64,000 nucleotides of DNA, from NCBI RefSeq assembly GCF_008107725.1, contig NZ_VIRN01000037.1:434001-498000 (forward strand). Direction: 5' to 3'. The notes below the pieces were generated by a model. That model saw nothing but the letters and a program-made list of their open reading frames with translations. It searched no databases and was not told where the DNA came from. Positions 27,319-36,841 of the stretch are shown here, piece by piece. Both the position numbers and the translations under genes were made by a program. The stretch is from Marinobacter sp. BW6. Lineage in GTDB: Bacteria > Pseudomonadota > Gammaproteobacteria > Pseudomonadales > Oleiphilaceae. Each line of letters begins with the position of its first letter. Position 1 is the stretch's first letter.

Positions 27319-27924
27319 TCATAGCTCCTGAAGCTGGCGATCATGAAAACGCCCGAGCAGGATAAGCGCCAGGATGGCCCCGGACAATGCCCAGGCCATA
27401 TCCGACTGAGTGTCCCAGACGTAACCCTGGGTGCCCAGAAATGCCTCGGCGGCTTCGTCACTGAGCAAGGCTACCCACCATTCAATCAACTCGTAAAAGG
27501 CGCTTACCGCCAGACAGAAACAGACGATGAAAAACGCAGCCCAGCGGCGACTGGAGAACACCTCGAAACGAATAACCACTTCCCTGGCGACCATTGCCGG
27601 TATAAACCCCTGCGCCAGGTGACCAAGCTTGTCGTAATTATTGCGATCCCAGTCAAACCAGTCCCGAAACCAGTCGAACAGAGGCACTTCCGCATAGGTG
27701 TAGTGCCCGCCAACCATCAGGATGATGGCATGGACCAGAATCAGGAAATAAACCAGTGGCGTCAGCGGATAACGGAAGAAACACCAGGCGACCAGGACAA
27801 AACCGATGGCCGCAGGCAGAACCTCAAGTACCCACGTGGCCCGATCCTTGGGCGCGACGGCAGACCAGACAAATACTGCAAGAAAGACCAACACCCAGAC
27901 CGCGGGTGCAAATCGCTGGTTCAT
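27319..27924 (-). CDS. DUF2238 (YjdF-like) integral membrane protein
   Basis: A 201-residue inner-membrane protein with about six helices. The family-typical block is the charged loop PLFDWFRDWFDWDRNNYDKLGH followed by AQGFIPAMVAREV, here LFDWFRDWFDWDRNNYDK, then SAFYELIEWWVALL and YVWDTQSDMAWALSG near the C-terminus. The function of the DUF2238/YjdF family is unknown. AAAAGGAA precedes the ATG at 27924. It sits between the amidohydrolase and the DASS transporter and is probably co-transcribed with them. Confidence 0.88.
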   Translation of the reverse strand: MNQRFAPAVWVLVFLAVFVWSAVAPKDRATWVLEVLPAAIGFVLVAWCFFRYPLTPLVYFLILVHAIILMVGGHYTYAEVPLFDWFRDWFDWDRNNYDKLGHLAQGFIPAMVAREVVIRFEVFSSRRWAAFFIVCFCLAVSAFYELIEWWVALLSDEAAEAFLGTQGYVWDTQSDMAWALSGAILALILLGRFHDRQLQEL

Positions 27925-27944
27925 AGGTTTCCTTTTGTCCGTGA

Positions 27945-29693
27945 TTATCCAGACGCCCCGGCGCGCAGGAACTGTCCGTATCCAGGCTCCCTGCCCAATG
28001 CAGGTTCTACCTCACCATCCGTTACCGCAGGTCGGCCGTTGATCAGCACCTGTTTAATACAACCAGGCACCCGGTTGACCATTCTTTCCAGTCCGAAGTT
28101 TTCCATCTCGGCCCATTCAACCTGCTCCAGATCCTGATCGAGGCCACGGGGATCAAGTACCGTTATATCCGCCCGGTCCCCCATTCTGATATGACCTGCA
28201 TCAACACCTAGCCAGTCTGCCTGTTCACCAGTCAGCCGATGAACGGCGCGTTCCAGCGACATGACCGGCTCGCCCTCGCCATGGCTCTCGTGAACCAGTT
28301 TCAGAAACCGGAGAGGCAGATTATAGAACGCCATATTCCGGATGTGGGCGCCGGCATCGGAGAAGGTGATCAGGGCACCGGGGTTGGTGACCATTTTCCG
28401 AAGCCGATCCTTTCTGTGGTTCCCTACCGTGGTAAACCAGCGCAGCGACCGGCCATGGGCGACCACCATGTCGAGAAAGAAATCGACCACATGGATGCCA
28501 CGGTCAGCGGCGAGTTCAGCAAAGTTGCGCCCGACAACGCTTTTATCCGGACAGTCTAGAATCACGGCATCGCCGAAATCCCTCTGCCACACTCGTGGCG
28601 AAAGCTTTTCCTTGTAGAATTTCCTGAATTTCCGGCGGTACTGTTCGTCCTTCAGAAGTTCGTTGCGATCAAGTTGATCCCGTATATCGAGGGCCATTTC
28701 ACCGGCACCGAATTCTTCAAACAGCACAATATCCATACCATCAGCATAGACCGTGAACGGCGTTGGCAGCAGCTGCCAACGAAAGTTGCCGCCAAAGCTG
28801 TTGGCCAGCCATCCCACCAGGCTGGCCATCGGTTTCACCGTGGGATTGCCTTTCAGATCGATCATGGCAATCAGGGTTGTTTTCAGAGGCTTTCTCAACC
28901 AACCCAGGGTCTCTTTCAGATACTGGGTTACCTGCAGCGGATTGGCCGCATTGGGTGCACCCTGGTGCACCCTTCCGTAACGGCGCAACAGCGCATTCAG
29001 ACGGCTGATCTCGCGCCATCGGGCGTAGGTGCTCGGCAGGCTCTTTGACCACTCCCGGTCACCGTCCACTTTGTCCCACTTGAGGCACATGGTGGAAAGA
29101 CCAAGGAATCCTTCCTTCAGCGCCTCCTCAAGCAGGTCTTCCATTTTTCGCTGCTCTTCTGCTGTCGGAGTCACGCCCCGGTCAGTTGCGCGATGCAGCC
29201 CCATGACCGCCGTCCTGAGATCACTGTGACCGAGAAAGCTGATGACATTGGGCCCCAGTGAATGCTGGTCCATGAACGCCACCCATTCTTTTGGTGTCTC
29301 CCAGGACTTGTGCTGTTTAAGAATAGGCAGCACTTTTTCCCTCGGGACCGTTTCCACCCGGGTAAAAATATCCGAGGCGTCCTCCGGATCGGAACAGACC
29401 ATACTTAGGGAACAGCTGCCGATCAGCGCAGTGGTAACGCCGTGACGCACTGATTCAGAAAGGGACGGAGCCACCAGCAACTCGGCATCGTAATGGGTAT
29501 GGGTGTCAAGAAATCCCGGCGTCACCCAGCAACCGCTGGCTTCAATCGTGCGCGTCGCGAGGCCGGTGTCCGGTTGTTCATCAAATATCGCGGCAACCCG
29601 CCCATCTTTGACGCCAACATGGGCGATCCGTGAGGGTCCGCCGGTACCATCAAAGTAACGACCACCGATAATGAGAGTATCGAACTGATTCAC
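27945..29693 (-). CDS. D-aminoacylase-type amidohydrolase
   Basis: This 582-residue enzyme is of the amidohydrolase superfamily, N-acyl-D-amino-acid deacylase group. The N-terminal beta-sandwich starts FDTLIIGGRYFDGTGG, the metal-binding motif is PGFLDTHTHYDAE, and SVRHGVTTALIGSCSLS is the usual strand with a conserved Cys. A later TFSDAGAHIRNMAF supplies the catalytic aspartate. It hydrolyses an amide bond of an unknown N-acyl compound in the cytoplasm. The start is GTG at 29693 with AGGAG 9 bases upstream. It is the first gene of an operon with DUF2238 and the DASS transporter. Confidence 0.88.
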   Translation of the reverse strand: MNQFDTLIIGGRYFDGTGGPSRIAHVGVKDGRVAAIFDEQPDTGLATRTIEASGCWVTPGFLDTHTHYDAELLVAPSLSESVRHGVTTALIGSCSLSMVCSDPEDASDIFTRVETVPREKVLPILKQHKSWETPKEWVAFMDQHSLGPNVISFLGHSDLRTAVMGLHRATDRGVTPTAEEQRKMEDLLEEALKEGFLGLSTMCLKWDKVDGDREWSKSLPSTYARWREISRLNALLRRYGRVHQGAPNAANPLQVTQYLKETLGWLRKPLKTTLIAMIDLKGNPTVKPMASLVGWLANSFGGNFRWQLLPTPFTVYADGMDIVLFEEFGAGEMALDIRDQLDRNELLKDEQYRRKFRKFYKEKLSPRVWQRDFGDAVILDCPDKSVVGRNFAELAADRGIHVVDFFLDMVVAHGRSLRWFTTVGNHRKDRLRKMVTNPGALITFSDAGAHIRNMAFYNLPLRFLKLVHESHGEGEPVMSLERAVHRLTGEQADWLGVDAGHIRMGDRADITVLDPRGLDQDLEQVEWAEMENFGLERMVNRVPGCIKQVLINGRPAVTDGEVEPALGREPGYGQFLRAGASG

Positions 29694-29782
29694 CGTGCCA
29701 GGCTCCTTTTTATTGTTTTATGCCGTCAGTCTAGCCAGCGAAACGTGATATGTCCTCTCATTTCATCCGGCAATGCAGGCCA

Positions 29783-30988
29783 TTAACGAACCCTGATTCG
29801 GCTGCCGTCTTCAAGCTGGCGATCCGGATGCCGGACGACGCTGTCTGCTTCGGTCAGCCCATCCTGAATCACCGTATGGAATCCGTTCGTACGTCCGACC
29901 GACACGTTCGTCAGCACAGCCCTTTCGTCAATAACGCGGAATACCTGGTGCCTGCCGTCATTGACGAAGATCGCAGACTCGGGAATCTGAACGACATCGT
30001 CTGAACGCCAGAGCAGAAACTCGGCGTCCACTCGATAACCATCTCCGAGGCTTTGCCAGGCATCCGGAGGGCTGACGATGTCCGCAACGACTTGCACGCG
30101 TCTCTCTTCCACGCCAAGGGCCGACACGTCTTCGAATCCAACGGGCTCAACCCGCCGGACAACGGCATCGAGGGTGCCTCCGCCCCAGCCAGTGAGTCGC
30201 GCCACAATACCCGGCCTGAGGTTCACGGCATCAAAGCTCAACACATCAACGACCACCTCAAGCGCCCCGGGATCGCCGAGTTCCAGAATGGATTCACCGG
30301 CCTGAATGACGCCCTCGCTTTTTCGGACAATGCCGAGGACTGAGCCATTCACCGGAGATCTTACCGGCACACGTTCAACCGCGCCGTCGCCATTAGCCCG
30401 AGCAGCAGACACTTCAAGTCGGGTTCTGGCCGCTGCCAGTTCATGGGCCATCACTTCCTCGTCAAAGCGGGCGGAACGCAGAATGGCCTTTGCCCTGTCC
30501 GCAGCAGACCTCGCCTGCTGCAAACGCTCGTCGGAAACAAAATGGTCATCACTCAGCGCCTGCAGACGAGCCAGTTCCCGTACGGCCAGATCTGCCTCGG
30601 CCTCAGCGGCTGCGACTTTTTGACGGGTGGAATTGAGCGCTGAACGGGCCGATTGTACCTTGGCCTCTGCTTCTGCCCGGCTGCGGGCATCGAGGGTGCT
30701 GGCAGGCATGGGATCCACCTCGGTCAACAGCTCTCCCGGAATCACCGGATCCCCCACCTCCAGCAATACCCTGTGTAGGTAGCCGGCAACCGGGGAAGAC
30801 ACCACGTACCGATCCCGCACCCGGGTTTTTCCCTCTTCCTTGATGGTGATTTCCATGGGTCCACGGGTTACTGGCGCCGGATCCACCCAAACCGGATCGG
30901 GACGGATCGTGACCACGACTGCAGCAGTGGCGAGCAAAACAAACACGCCCCAGAATAACCATTTTCCGGCAAACCCTTTTTTCGCCAT
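29783..30988 (-). CDS. HlyD/MacA-type periplasmic adaptor of an ABC exporter
   Basis: A 401-residue membrane-fusion protein: N-terminal transmembrane helix (LFWGVFVLLATAAVVVTI), lipoyl-like half-motif (YVVSSPVAGYLHRVLLEVGDPV), a long alpha-helical hairpin rich in Ala/Glu/Arg (about 115-215), second lipoyl half (VRSPVNGSVLGIVRKSEGVI), and beta-barrel domains. It would link the ABC permease to the outer membrane. The gene lies 32 bases after the permease stop, forming ATPase-permease-adaptor in transcription order. No TolC homologue is adjacent. The exported substrate is unknown. Confidence 0.9.
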   Translation of the reverse strand: MAKKGFAGKWLFWGVFVLLATAAVVVTIRPDPVWVDPAPVTRGPMEITIKEEGKTRVRDRYVVSSPVAGYLHRVLLEVGDPVIPGELLTEVDPMPASTLDARSRAEAEAKVQSARSALNSTRQKVAAAEAEADLAVRELARLQALSDDHFVSDERLQQARSAADRAKAILRSARFDEEVMAHELAAARTRLEVSAARANGDGAVERVPVRSPVNGSVLGIVRKSEGVIQAGESILELGDPGALEVVVDVLSFDAVNLRPGIVARLTGWGGGTLDAVVRRVEPVGFEDVSALGVEERRVQVVADIVSPPDAWQSLGDGYRVDAEFLLWRSDDVVQIPESAIFVNDGRHQVFRVIDERAVLTNVSVGRTNGFHTVIQDGLTEADSVVRHPDRQLEDGSRIRVR

Positions 30989-31020
30989 AACCTCAGCTCA
31001 CTCCCTGGTTGCTTCCAAAT

Positions 31021-33411
31021 CTATTCCCGTGTTTTCAACACCGCTACCAGATCCAGCGCTTTCAGGCGCCACCAGGCAATCACCCCGGAAGCGATTGCCG
31101 ATACCACCACGACCAAAGCGGACATGCCAAGCGTCTGGGTGGTTATAGTCAGGGGTACCCGGTACAGCTCGGTTTGCATGGCAGTAATAATCATGAGTGC
31201 CAAACCCTGGCCAATCAGCCAACCAAGAGGAATACCCAGCAACAGCAAGAGCGCAACCTCTCCCAACAATATATGCGCAACTTCACTATGGGTGTACCCC
31301 AGCACCCTCAGACTCGCCAGCTCCCGCCCTTTCTCCGCCAGGGAAATCCGAATGGTGTTGTAGACCACTCCAAATGCAATGATTCCGCCCATCAGGCTGT
31401 TGAAAAAGGTAAAGGTCAGGAAGGTCCTCGCCAGGGTGTCATAGAAACTGTCCAGCATGGCCTGACGGATGCTCAAGCCAAGCACCCCGGGTGTGTCGCG
31501 AAGGCTGTTGTAGACTTGCGAAGCTTTGTCAGGGTCCAGGTTCATCATGGCCTGATTGATCAGGGCACCGTCACCCAGTGCCCGATTCAGGGCATCCAGA
31601 TCCATATAGGCACCTACCCCGAGAAACTCGCTGGTGATACCGGCGACAGGAACCATAACCGTCCGCCGATCACCTTCGAGCAGCTCCAGCTGCAGAACAT
31701 CCCCTGGCCCGACACCAAGCTCATCGGCCAGGTAGTCGGTTAACAGCAGCCCTTCCTTTGGCAGCGGCACCGGTTGAAGGTCACTGTCGATGACAAATTG
31801 CAGCCGGGCATGGGCGGGTATTCCCGTGACCGCACTTCGCCATTCTCGATGGCCGGAAACCAGACGGGCGGGCACCGAGCGGCGACCCTCAACGTACCGG
31901 ATCCCGGCCTGCCTCTGCAGGCCGAACAGCGCCGCGCTATTCACCGGATCAATAAAGGTCACGGCCAGATCCTGTTGCTGCACCCGTGCAAACTGCGTGT
32001 GCACCATCAGGGATACCGAATCGAACTGGAAGTTACCCACCATCACAATGGCGGTAGCCATGGCGACCCCGCTCATGGATAACAATGTCCGGACCGGGCG
32101 CCGGGAGAGCTGGCGCACGATCATTCGAGAGGGTTGGGAGAAACGGATTCCCGAAAGCAGCTTTTCTACGGCAGTCACCTGGTATCTGGCGGGGCCTTCG
32201 GGCCTCATAGCTTCCGCGGGCGGCAGGGAGGCCGCCTGCCTGATGGCTCTCCAGGCACCGAGCCAGGCGACCGCGATGGTCATTATGCCCAGTAGCAGGA
32301 GCCATAACGGGTCGATACGGAACAACAGCCCGGGAAACCGGTAGTAATCCATATAGAGTTCCCCCAGTGACCGCCCTAGCCAAAGTCCCAGAGCAAGCCC
32401 GGCCAGCAAACCGATAACCGCAATCACTATGACCAGTTTGCTGTAATGCCAGGCAATCTGGCGATTGCTATAGCCAAAGGCCTTGAGTACGGCAACGATA
32501 TCCCGCTGGGTGCTGATCAGACGGCCAATCACCACATTCAGCAGAAACATGGCCACGCTCATGAAAATGAGAGGAAAAACCGTCGCCATGGTTTTCAGCT
32601 GATTCAGCTCGTCACTCAGGAAACGGTGAGAAAACTGCTCGTCCCGGTCAAAGGCCCCCGTCGCCCCATACCGGGCTAGCAAGCGATCCAGGGCATCGAC
32701 CACGGATGCAACGGAATAGCCCGGCTTGAGCGTTGCCACCAGGCTATTGAAGGCCCCCCGCATGTCCATGGCGGATTCCAGGGCCTCCCGGTTCATCCAG
32801 AGCACGCCATACCGCTGATAATCCGGCAGCATGCCACCAGGCGGAATAACGTAGATGAACTCCGGCGACTCAACAATACCGGTCACAGTGAGGGCCTGTC
32901 GGCGTCCGTTGATAATGGCCTGAAACTGATCACCCAATGCCAGCTCATGTGCTTCGGCAAAACTTCCGATGACCGCAACTTCCTGACTGCGGCCTACCCC
33001 GGGAAGGCGCCCCTGACGGATAAAAAGGCCATTCACGGCGGGCTGACCCTCCGGAGGAATAGACACCAATCGGGCCGACACCGGATCCGGGAAACCTTGT
33101 ATTTCCAGTTTCGCAGCCCCTTCGACTCTCCCCTCGTACCTCGCAATGCCAGGCAGTGAAGCTATTTCCTTTAAGGTATGACGTGGTGCCCGTTTAACGG
33201 GTGCAAACACATCGGCAAACTGGTGCTGATCGTAATATTGGGCTCTGGTTGCCAACAGCGATGAATAGTTCACCAGGGACATGACGCACACGCCCACACC
33301 ACCGGCGATCACCAGAGCGATGGCGAGAACCTGACCACGCATTTGCCAGAGTTCCCGCCGTAGCTTCACATTCAGAACCGTGTTCAAACCCTTTCGGGGC
33401 ATCGCTGTCAC
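31021..33411 (-). CDS. ABC transporter permease with two FtsX domains
   Basis: A 796-residue membrane protein with the ten-helix duplicated FtsX arrangement seen in large MacB-superfamily permeases (LolC/YbbP-like). Helix 1 is near the N-terminus (GQVLAIALVIAGGVGVCVM); large periplasmic domains follow, then three-helix FtsX blocks around residues 270-400 and 670-790. FSHRFLSDELNQLKTMATVF and YNTIRISLAEKGRELASLRV are family-like cytoplasmic coupling segments. It probably extrudes or mechanically moves a periplasmic substrate with the adaptor protein. The start is GTG at 33411 (AGGGAAGA upstream); an ATG at 33402 is possible. The gap to the ATPase gene is 12 bases. Confidence 0.88.
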   Translation of the reverse strand: MTAMPRKGLNTVLNVKLRRELWQMRGQVLAIALVIAGGVGVCVMSLVNYSSLLATRAQYYDQHQFADVFAPVKRAPRHTLKEIASLPGIARYEGRVEGAAKLEIQGFPDPVSARLVSIPPEGQPAVNGLFIRQGRLPGVGRSQEVAVIGSFAEAHELALGDQFQAIINGRRQALTVTGIVESPEFIYVIPPGGMLPDYQRYGVLWMNREALESAMDMRGAFNSLVATLKPGYSVASVVDALDRLLARYGATGAFDRDEQFSHRFLSDELNQLKTMATVFPLIFMSVAMFLLNVVIGRLISTQRDIVAVLKAFGYSNRQIAWHYSKLVIVIAVIGLLAGLALGLWLGRSLGELYMDYYRFPGLLFRIDPLWLLLLGIMTIAVAWLGAWRAIRQAASLPPAEAMRPEGPARYQVTAVEKLLSGIRFSQPSRMIVRQLSRRPVRTLLSMSGVAMATAIVMVGNFQFDSVSLMVHTQFARVQQQDLAVTFIDPVNSAALFGLQRQAGIRYVEGRRSVPARLVSGHREWRSAVTGIPAHARLQFVIDSDLQPVPLPKEGLLLTDYLADELGVGPGDVLQLELLEGDRRTVMVPVAGITSEFLGVGAYMDLDALNRALGDGALINQAMMNLDPDKASQVYNSLRDTPGVLGLSIRQAMLDSFYDTLARTFLTFTFFNSLMGGIIAFGVVYNTIRISLAEKGRELASLRVLGYTHSEVAHILLGEVALLLLLGIPLGWLIGQGLALMIITAMQTELYRVPLTITTQTLGMSALVVVVSAIASGVIAWWRLKALDLVAVLKTRE

Positions 33412-33423
33412 TCTTCCCTGCTG

Positions 33424-34155
33424 TCACCAGGATAATGTGCGGGGATCCTGCCGACGTTCGTTGCGGCGCTCGCCGCTAATATTGCCGTCCGAGAGCGTGA
33501 TCACGCGATCCGCCATGCCGGCGATAGAGGCATTATGGGTGATGATTACGGTAGTCGTGCCGGTTTCCCGGTTGGCCTTGTCCAGGGCTTCCAAAACCAA
33601 TATACCGGTAGCGGAATCGAGGGCGCCGGTTGGCTCATCGCAAAGCAACACCTCCGGACGCTTTGCAATAGCACGGGCAATGGCAACGCGCTGTTGTTCA
33701 CCACCTGAAAGCTGGGCCGGAAAGTGGTCAATGCGCGCTGTCAGTCCAACCAGCTCCAGGGCCTCTTCGGGTGACATCGGATTGGACGCAATCTCGGTGA
33801 CTGCCGCGACATTTTCACGAGCGGTCAGGCTTGGAATGAGGTTGTAAAACTGGAAAACGAAACCAACATGCTCTCGGCGGTAACGAGTCAGTTCGCGGTC
33901 TCCGGCTGCGCTGAGATCAATATCGCGATACCGGACCTCACCGGACGATGGCACATCCAGCCCGCCAAGAATGTTCAGGAGGGTGGATTTGCCCGAGCCG
34001 GAAGCCCCCAGCATGACGACCAGCTCGCCGCCATAGAGCTCCAGATCCACCCCACGAAGCGCATGAACCTGAACCTCTCCCTGGTCATAGGTTTTTGTGA
34101 GGCCCCGGGTCTGAAATACTGCAGAGCCGGTCCTGGCTTCCTTTCCTGGCACCAT
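33424..34155 (-). CDS. ABC transporter ATP-binding protein, MacB/LolD type
   Basis: A 243-residue cytoplasmic ATPase with Walker [11 protein letters not shown]-loop [12 protein letters not shown], signature [14 protein letters not shown], Walker [13 protein letters not shown] and H-loop VIITHNASI. It energises the FtsX-type permease encoded just downstream. The frame is open to 34251, but that extension overlaps the DksA-like gene; I chose the ATG at 34155, 8 bases after that gene's stop. The three genes ATPase, permease and adaptor form one exporter, probably co-transcribed with the DksA-like gene. Confidence 0.92.
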   Translation of the reverse strand: MVPGKEARTGSAVFQTRGLTKTYDQGEVQVHALRGVDLELYGGELVVMLGASGSGKSTLLNILGGLDVPSSGEVRYRDIDLSAAGDRELTRYRREHVGFVFQFYNLIPSLTARENVAAVTEIASNPMSPEEALELVGLTARIDHFPAQLSGGEQQRVAIARAIAKRPEVLLCDEPTGALDSATGILVLEALDKANRETGTTTVIITHNASIAGMADRVITLSDGNISGERRNERRQDPRTLSW

Positions 34156-34163
34156 GGTGTCAA

Positions 34164-34484
34164 TCAGTCTTCGGCACAGTCCACGCAAACCGTGGTATAC
34201 GGCAGCACCTGCAAGCGTCGAGGGTCGATGGCCTCGCCACAGGACTCGCATTGGTCGCCCATGCCGTTATCGATCCGCGCCAGAGCGTGTTCAATTTGTG
34301 CGAGTTCGGCACGGGTTTCAGTTTCAAGCGAGTCAACCACCTCGTCATTCTGAGTCTGGGCAGCCTGCTCCTCGAAATCCTTGTCCAGAGCACCACCTTC
34401 CCGGTGCTGGTGAGCTTCGTATCGGGAAAGCCTGGCCGTCAGATCTGCTCTCAGTGTTTCCAGTTCGGATTTCCGGTCAGTCAT
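34164..34484 (-). CDS. Short TraR/DksA-type zinc-finger protein
   Basis: A 106-residue member of the TraR/DksA family, shorter than DksA (about 150 aa). A helical coiled-coil region with acidic residues ([19 protein letters not shown]) precedes a four-cysteine zinc finger (CESCGEAID, then TTVCVDC). Such proteins bind in the secondary channel of RNA polymerase and alter initiation; here the tip residues are not clearly the DksA 'DxxDxA' pair, so activity is uncertain. The ATG at 34484 has a GGAGG site 7 bases upstream; upstream in-frame starts lack one. It is divergent from the phasin gene. Confidence 0.85.
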   Translation of the reverse strand: MTDRKSELETLRADLTARLSRYEAHQHREGGALDKDFEEQAAQTQNDEVVDSLETETRAELAQIEHALARIDNGMGDQCESCGEAIDPRRLQVLPYTTVCVDCAED

Positions 34485-34627
34485 GTGGCGCCTCCTGCCT
34501 TGCCGGGAAAACATGTTCATACAGTAAAGCATAAGCTGAACCCGGGATTGATGCTTGTCAAAATTGCGTCATGCCGGGTGAGGCAGAATAGAGTTCCATC
34601 AAACCTGTATGCAAAGGAGTTGTGACT

Positions 34628-34960
34628 ATGAACACTGAGCTTTTCGAGAAAGCGACACGCCTGAACGAAACCCTGTTTGAGCAATTCGGCAAGGCCGCGG
34701 AGATGCAGATGAACGCCTTCCGCCGCTATGCCGATGTCACCATGGAGCAGGCTAAAAAGGTATCTGAAGTCCGTGATCTGGATGGCCTGAAAAGCCTGAC
34801 AGGAGACCAGGCGGAAACACTGAAATCCCTGAGCGAGCAGTTCACGGCAGACTGGAAAGCCTGGCAGGATTATTTCAACGAAAGCCGGGAGCAGATTCAG
34901 AAGGTGTTCGAGAAAACGGCGGAAGAAACCACCAAAGCCAGCCCGAAAGCTGCCAAATAA
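34628..34960 (+). CDS. Phasin (PHA granule-associated protein)
   Basis: A 110-residue helical, amphipathic protein of the phasin family, which coats polyhydroxyalkanoate granules. It has phasin-like segments such as RLNETLFEQFGKAAEMQMN, DVTMEQAKKVSEV and a tail rich in Lys/Ala/Glu. The ATG at 34628 lies 8 bases after AAGGAG; a GTG at 34622 would be only 2 bases from it and is rejected. The gene is 9 bases upstream of phaC, and the pair is probably co-transcribed. Confidence 0.88.
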   Translation: MNTELFEKATRLNETLFEQFGKAAEMQMNAFRRYADVTMEQAKKVSEVRDLDGLKSLTGDQAETLKSLSEQFTADWKAWQDYFNESREQIQKVFEKTAEETTKASPKAAK

Positions 34961-34969
34961 GGGATAGCC

Positions 34970-36772
34970 ATGTTCGGTCTGGATACGCTCGGAAAAGCTG
35001 TCGGTCACCTCGTCAACGGCTTCGAAACCAACGTCCGCCAGGGACAGCAACAACTGGAGAAAGCGTTGGGAGATGCTGGCGTCCTGGATGCTGCAACGCT
35101 CTCCACGATAACGGAAATGTCCGATGCCTACCGCACGATGGCGGAGGACCTGCTACTCCACCCGCTCCGATTTGCAGGAGCGGAACTGGATCTTGCCCGC
35201 AAACATTCCGCGCTGGGGTATTACACCCTTGCGCGGCTCGTGGGCAAGGACAAGAAGCCCGTTGTCGAACCAGAGCCCGACGACCGACGTTTCCAGGCCG
35301 AGGACTGGCACAAGCATCTGCCTTTTGATGTTCTCCACCAGGCCTATCTGATCAACTCACAGGCCTTTCTGAACTGGGCGGCCGGCATGGAAGGGATTCC
35401 ACCGGCAGGCCGGGACCAGATGCTGTTCTACGCCCGGCACCTGACCAGCGCACTGTCACCCTCGAATTTCCCGGCCACGAATCCGGAAGTGCTCAGGATT
35501 ACCTGGGAACGCAAAGGGATGAACCTGATTGACGGTGGTAGGCAGCTGATCGAAGACCTGCGCCAGAATCCCTCCCTGTTCAATGTTGGCATGACTGATC
35601 GCTCAGCCTTTGAGGTGGGACGTAACCTGGCAACCACCCCGGGCAAGGTGGTGTTCCAGAACGAACTGATGCAGTTGATCCAGTACTCGCCGACAACTGA
35701 AACCGTCAGCAAACGACCATTACTGATTGTTCCGCCCTGGATCAACAAGTATTACATCCTGGACCTGACCGCCAGAAACTCCTTTATCCAGTGGTTGGTA
35801 AACCAGGGACAAACCGTTTTCATTATTTCCTGGCGCAACCCAGGCCCCTCCCTCCGGGATAAGGGCTGGGAAGACTATATGGAACTCGGGCCACTGGCTG
35901 CCATGGATGCGGTTACCGAAGCCACCGGCGAAGAGCAGATGAATGTAATAGGTTATTGCATCGGTGGCACCCTACTGGGCTCAACACTGGCCTGGCTCAA
36001 GAAAAAAAGCCGTAATCCGGTAGCCAGTGCTACCTATCTGACTACCCTTCTGGACTTCTCGGACCCTGGCGGAATCGGTGTCTTCATCAACGATCACTCG
36101 ATCCGGGGTATTGAGAAAATGCTGGAGCGCAAGGGCTACCTGGATGGTCGCGCTATGGCGTTCACGTTTAACCTTTTGAGGGAAAACGAGTTGTTCTGGT
36201 CGTTCTGGACCAATAACTACCTCAAAGGCCAGAAGCCCGCGGCTTTTGACCTGCTGTACTGGAACACCGATGGCACCAACCTGCCGGCACGGATGCACAG
36301 TTACTACCTGCGCCAGATGTACCTGAATAACCGGTTGGTGCAGCCAGACTCCCTGAATCTGCTCGGTGAATCCATCAATCTGTCCGAGATCGAGGTGCCC
36401 TCTTTTTTCCTGTCTGCCCGACAGGATCATATCGCCAAATGGAAAACCACCTATAAAGGCGCCCTGGCCCACGGCGGTGATGTCCGCTTTGTGCTCTCTG
36501 GCTCGGGGCATATCGCCGGCGTGATCAATCCGCCCTACAAGGAAAAGTACGGCTACTGGACCAACGGCACACTGGTACCGGATGCCGACGCCTGGTTCGA
36601 GCAATCCGAACACCATCCCGGATCCTGGTGGCCCCACTGGCTTGAGTGGATTGCGCGCTTCTCGGACGGCGAAGTATCGGCTCGTATCCCGGGCGAAGGG
36701 AAATTGCCTGCGATCGAGAACGCACCGGGCAGCTACGTGAAGGTCAAGGCAGCAGATGCTGCCAAGGATTAA
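34970..36772 (+). CDS. phaC: Class I poly(3-hydroxyalkanoate) synthase
   Basis: PhaC polymerises (R)-3-hydroxyacyl-CoA into PHA storage polyester. The 600-residue protein has the N-terminal PhaC domain (FNVGMTDRSAFEVGRNLATT, TPGKVVFQNELMQLIQY) and the alpha/beta-hydrolase catalytic domain with nucleophile C330 in the lipase-like box GYCIGG, PPWINKYYILDL, and the histidine in SGSGHIAGVINPP. Length near 600 and absence of a PhaE partner point to class I. The phasin gene precedes it. The monomer-supplying genes phaA and phaB are not in this window. Confidence 0.95.
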   Translation: MFGLDTLGKAVGHLVNGFETNVRQGQQQLEKALGDAGVLDAATLSTITEMSDAYRTMAEDLLLHPLRFAGAELDLARKHSALGYYTLARLVGKDKKPVVEPEPDDRRFQAEDWHKHLPFDVLHQAYLINSQAFLNWAAGMEGIPPAGRDQMLFYARHLTSALSPSNFPATNPEVLRITWERKGMNLIDGGRQLIEDLRQNPSLFNVGMTDRSAFEVGRNLATTPGKVVFQNELMQLIQYSPTTETVSKRPLLIVPPWINKYYILDLTARNSFIQWLVNQGQTVFIISWRNPGPSLRDKGWEDYMELGPLAAMDAVTEATGEEQMNVIGYCIGGTLLGSTLAWLKKKSRNPVASATYLTTLLDFSDPGGIGVFINDHSIRGIEKMLERKGYLDGRAMAFTFNLLRENELFWSFWTNNYLKGQKPAAFDLLYWNTDGTNLPARMHSYYLRQMYLNNRLVQPDSLNLLGESINLSEIEVPSFFLSARQDHIAKWKTTYKGALAHGGDVRFVLSGSGHIAGVINPPYKEKYGYWTNGTLVPDADAWFEQSEHHPGSWWPHWLEWIARFSDGEVSARIPGEGKLPAIENAPGSYVKVKAADAAKD

Positions 36773-36841
36773 ACCAAGCGCTACACGTCCGGCGCCAGAA
36801 CTCGGCGTCCAACCAAAAACAAGACAAAATCGGGAGAACCC

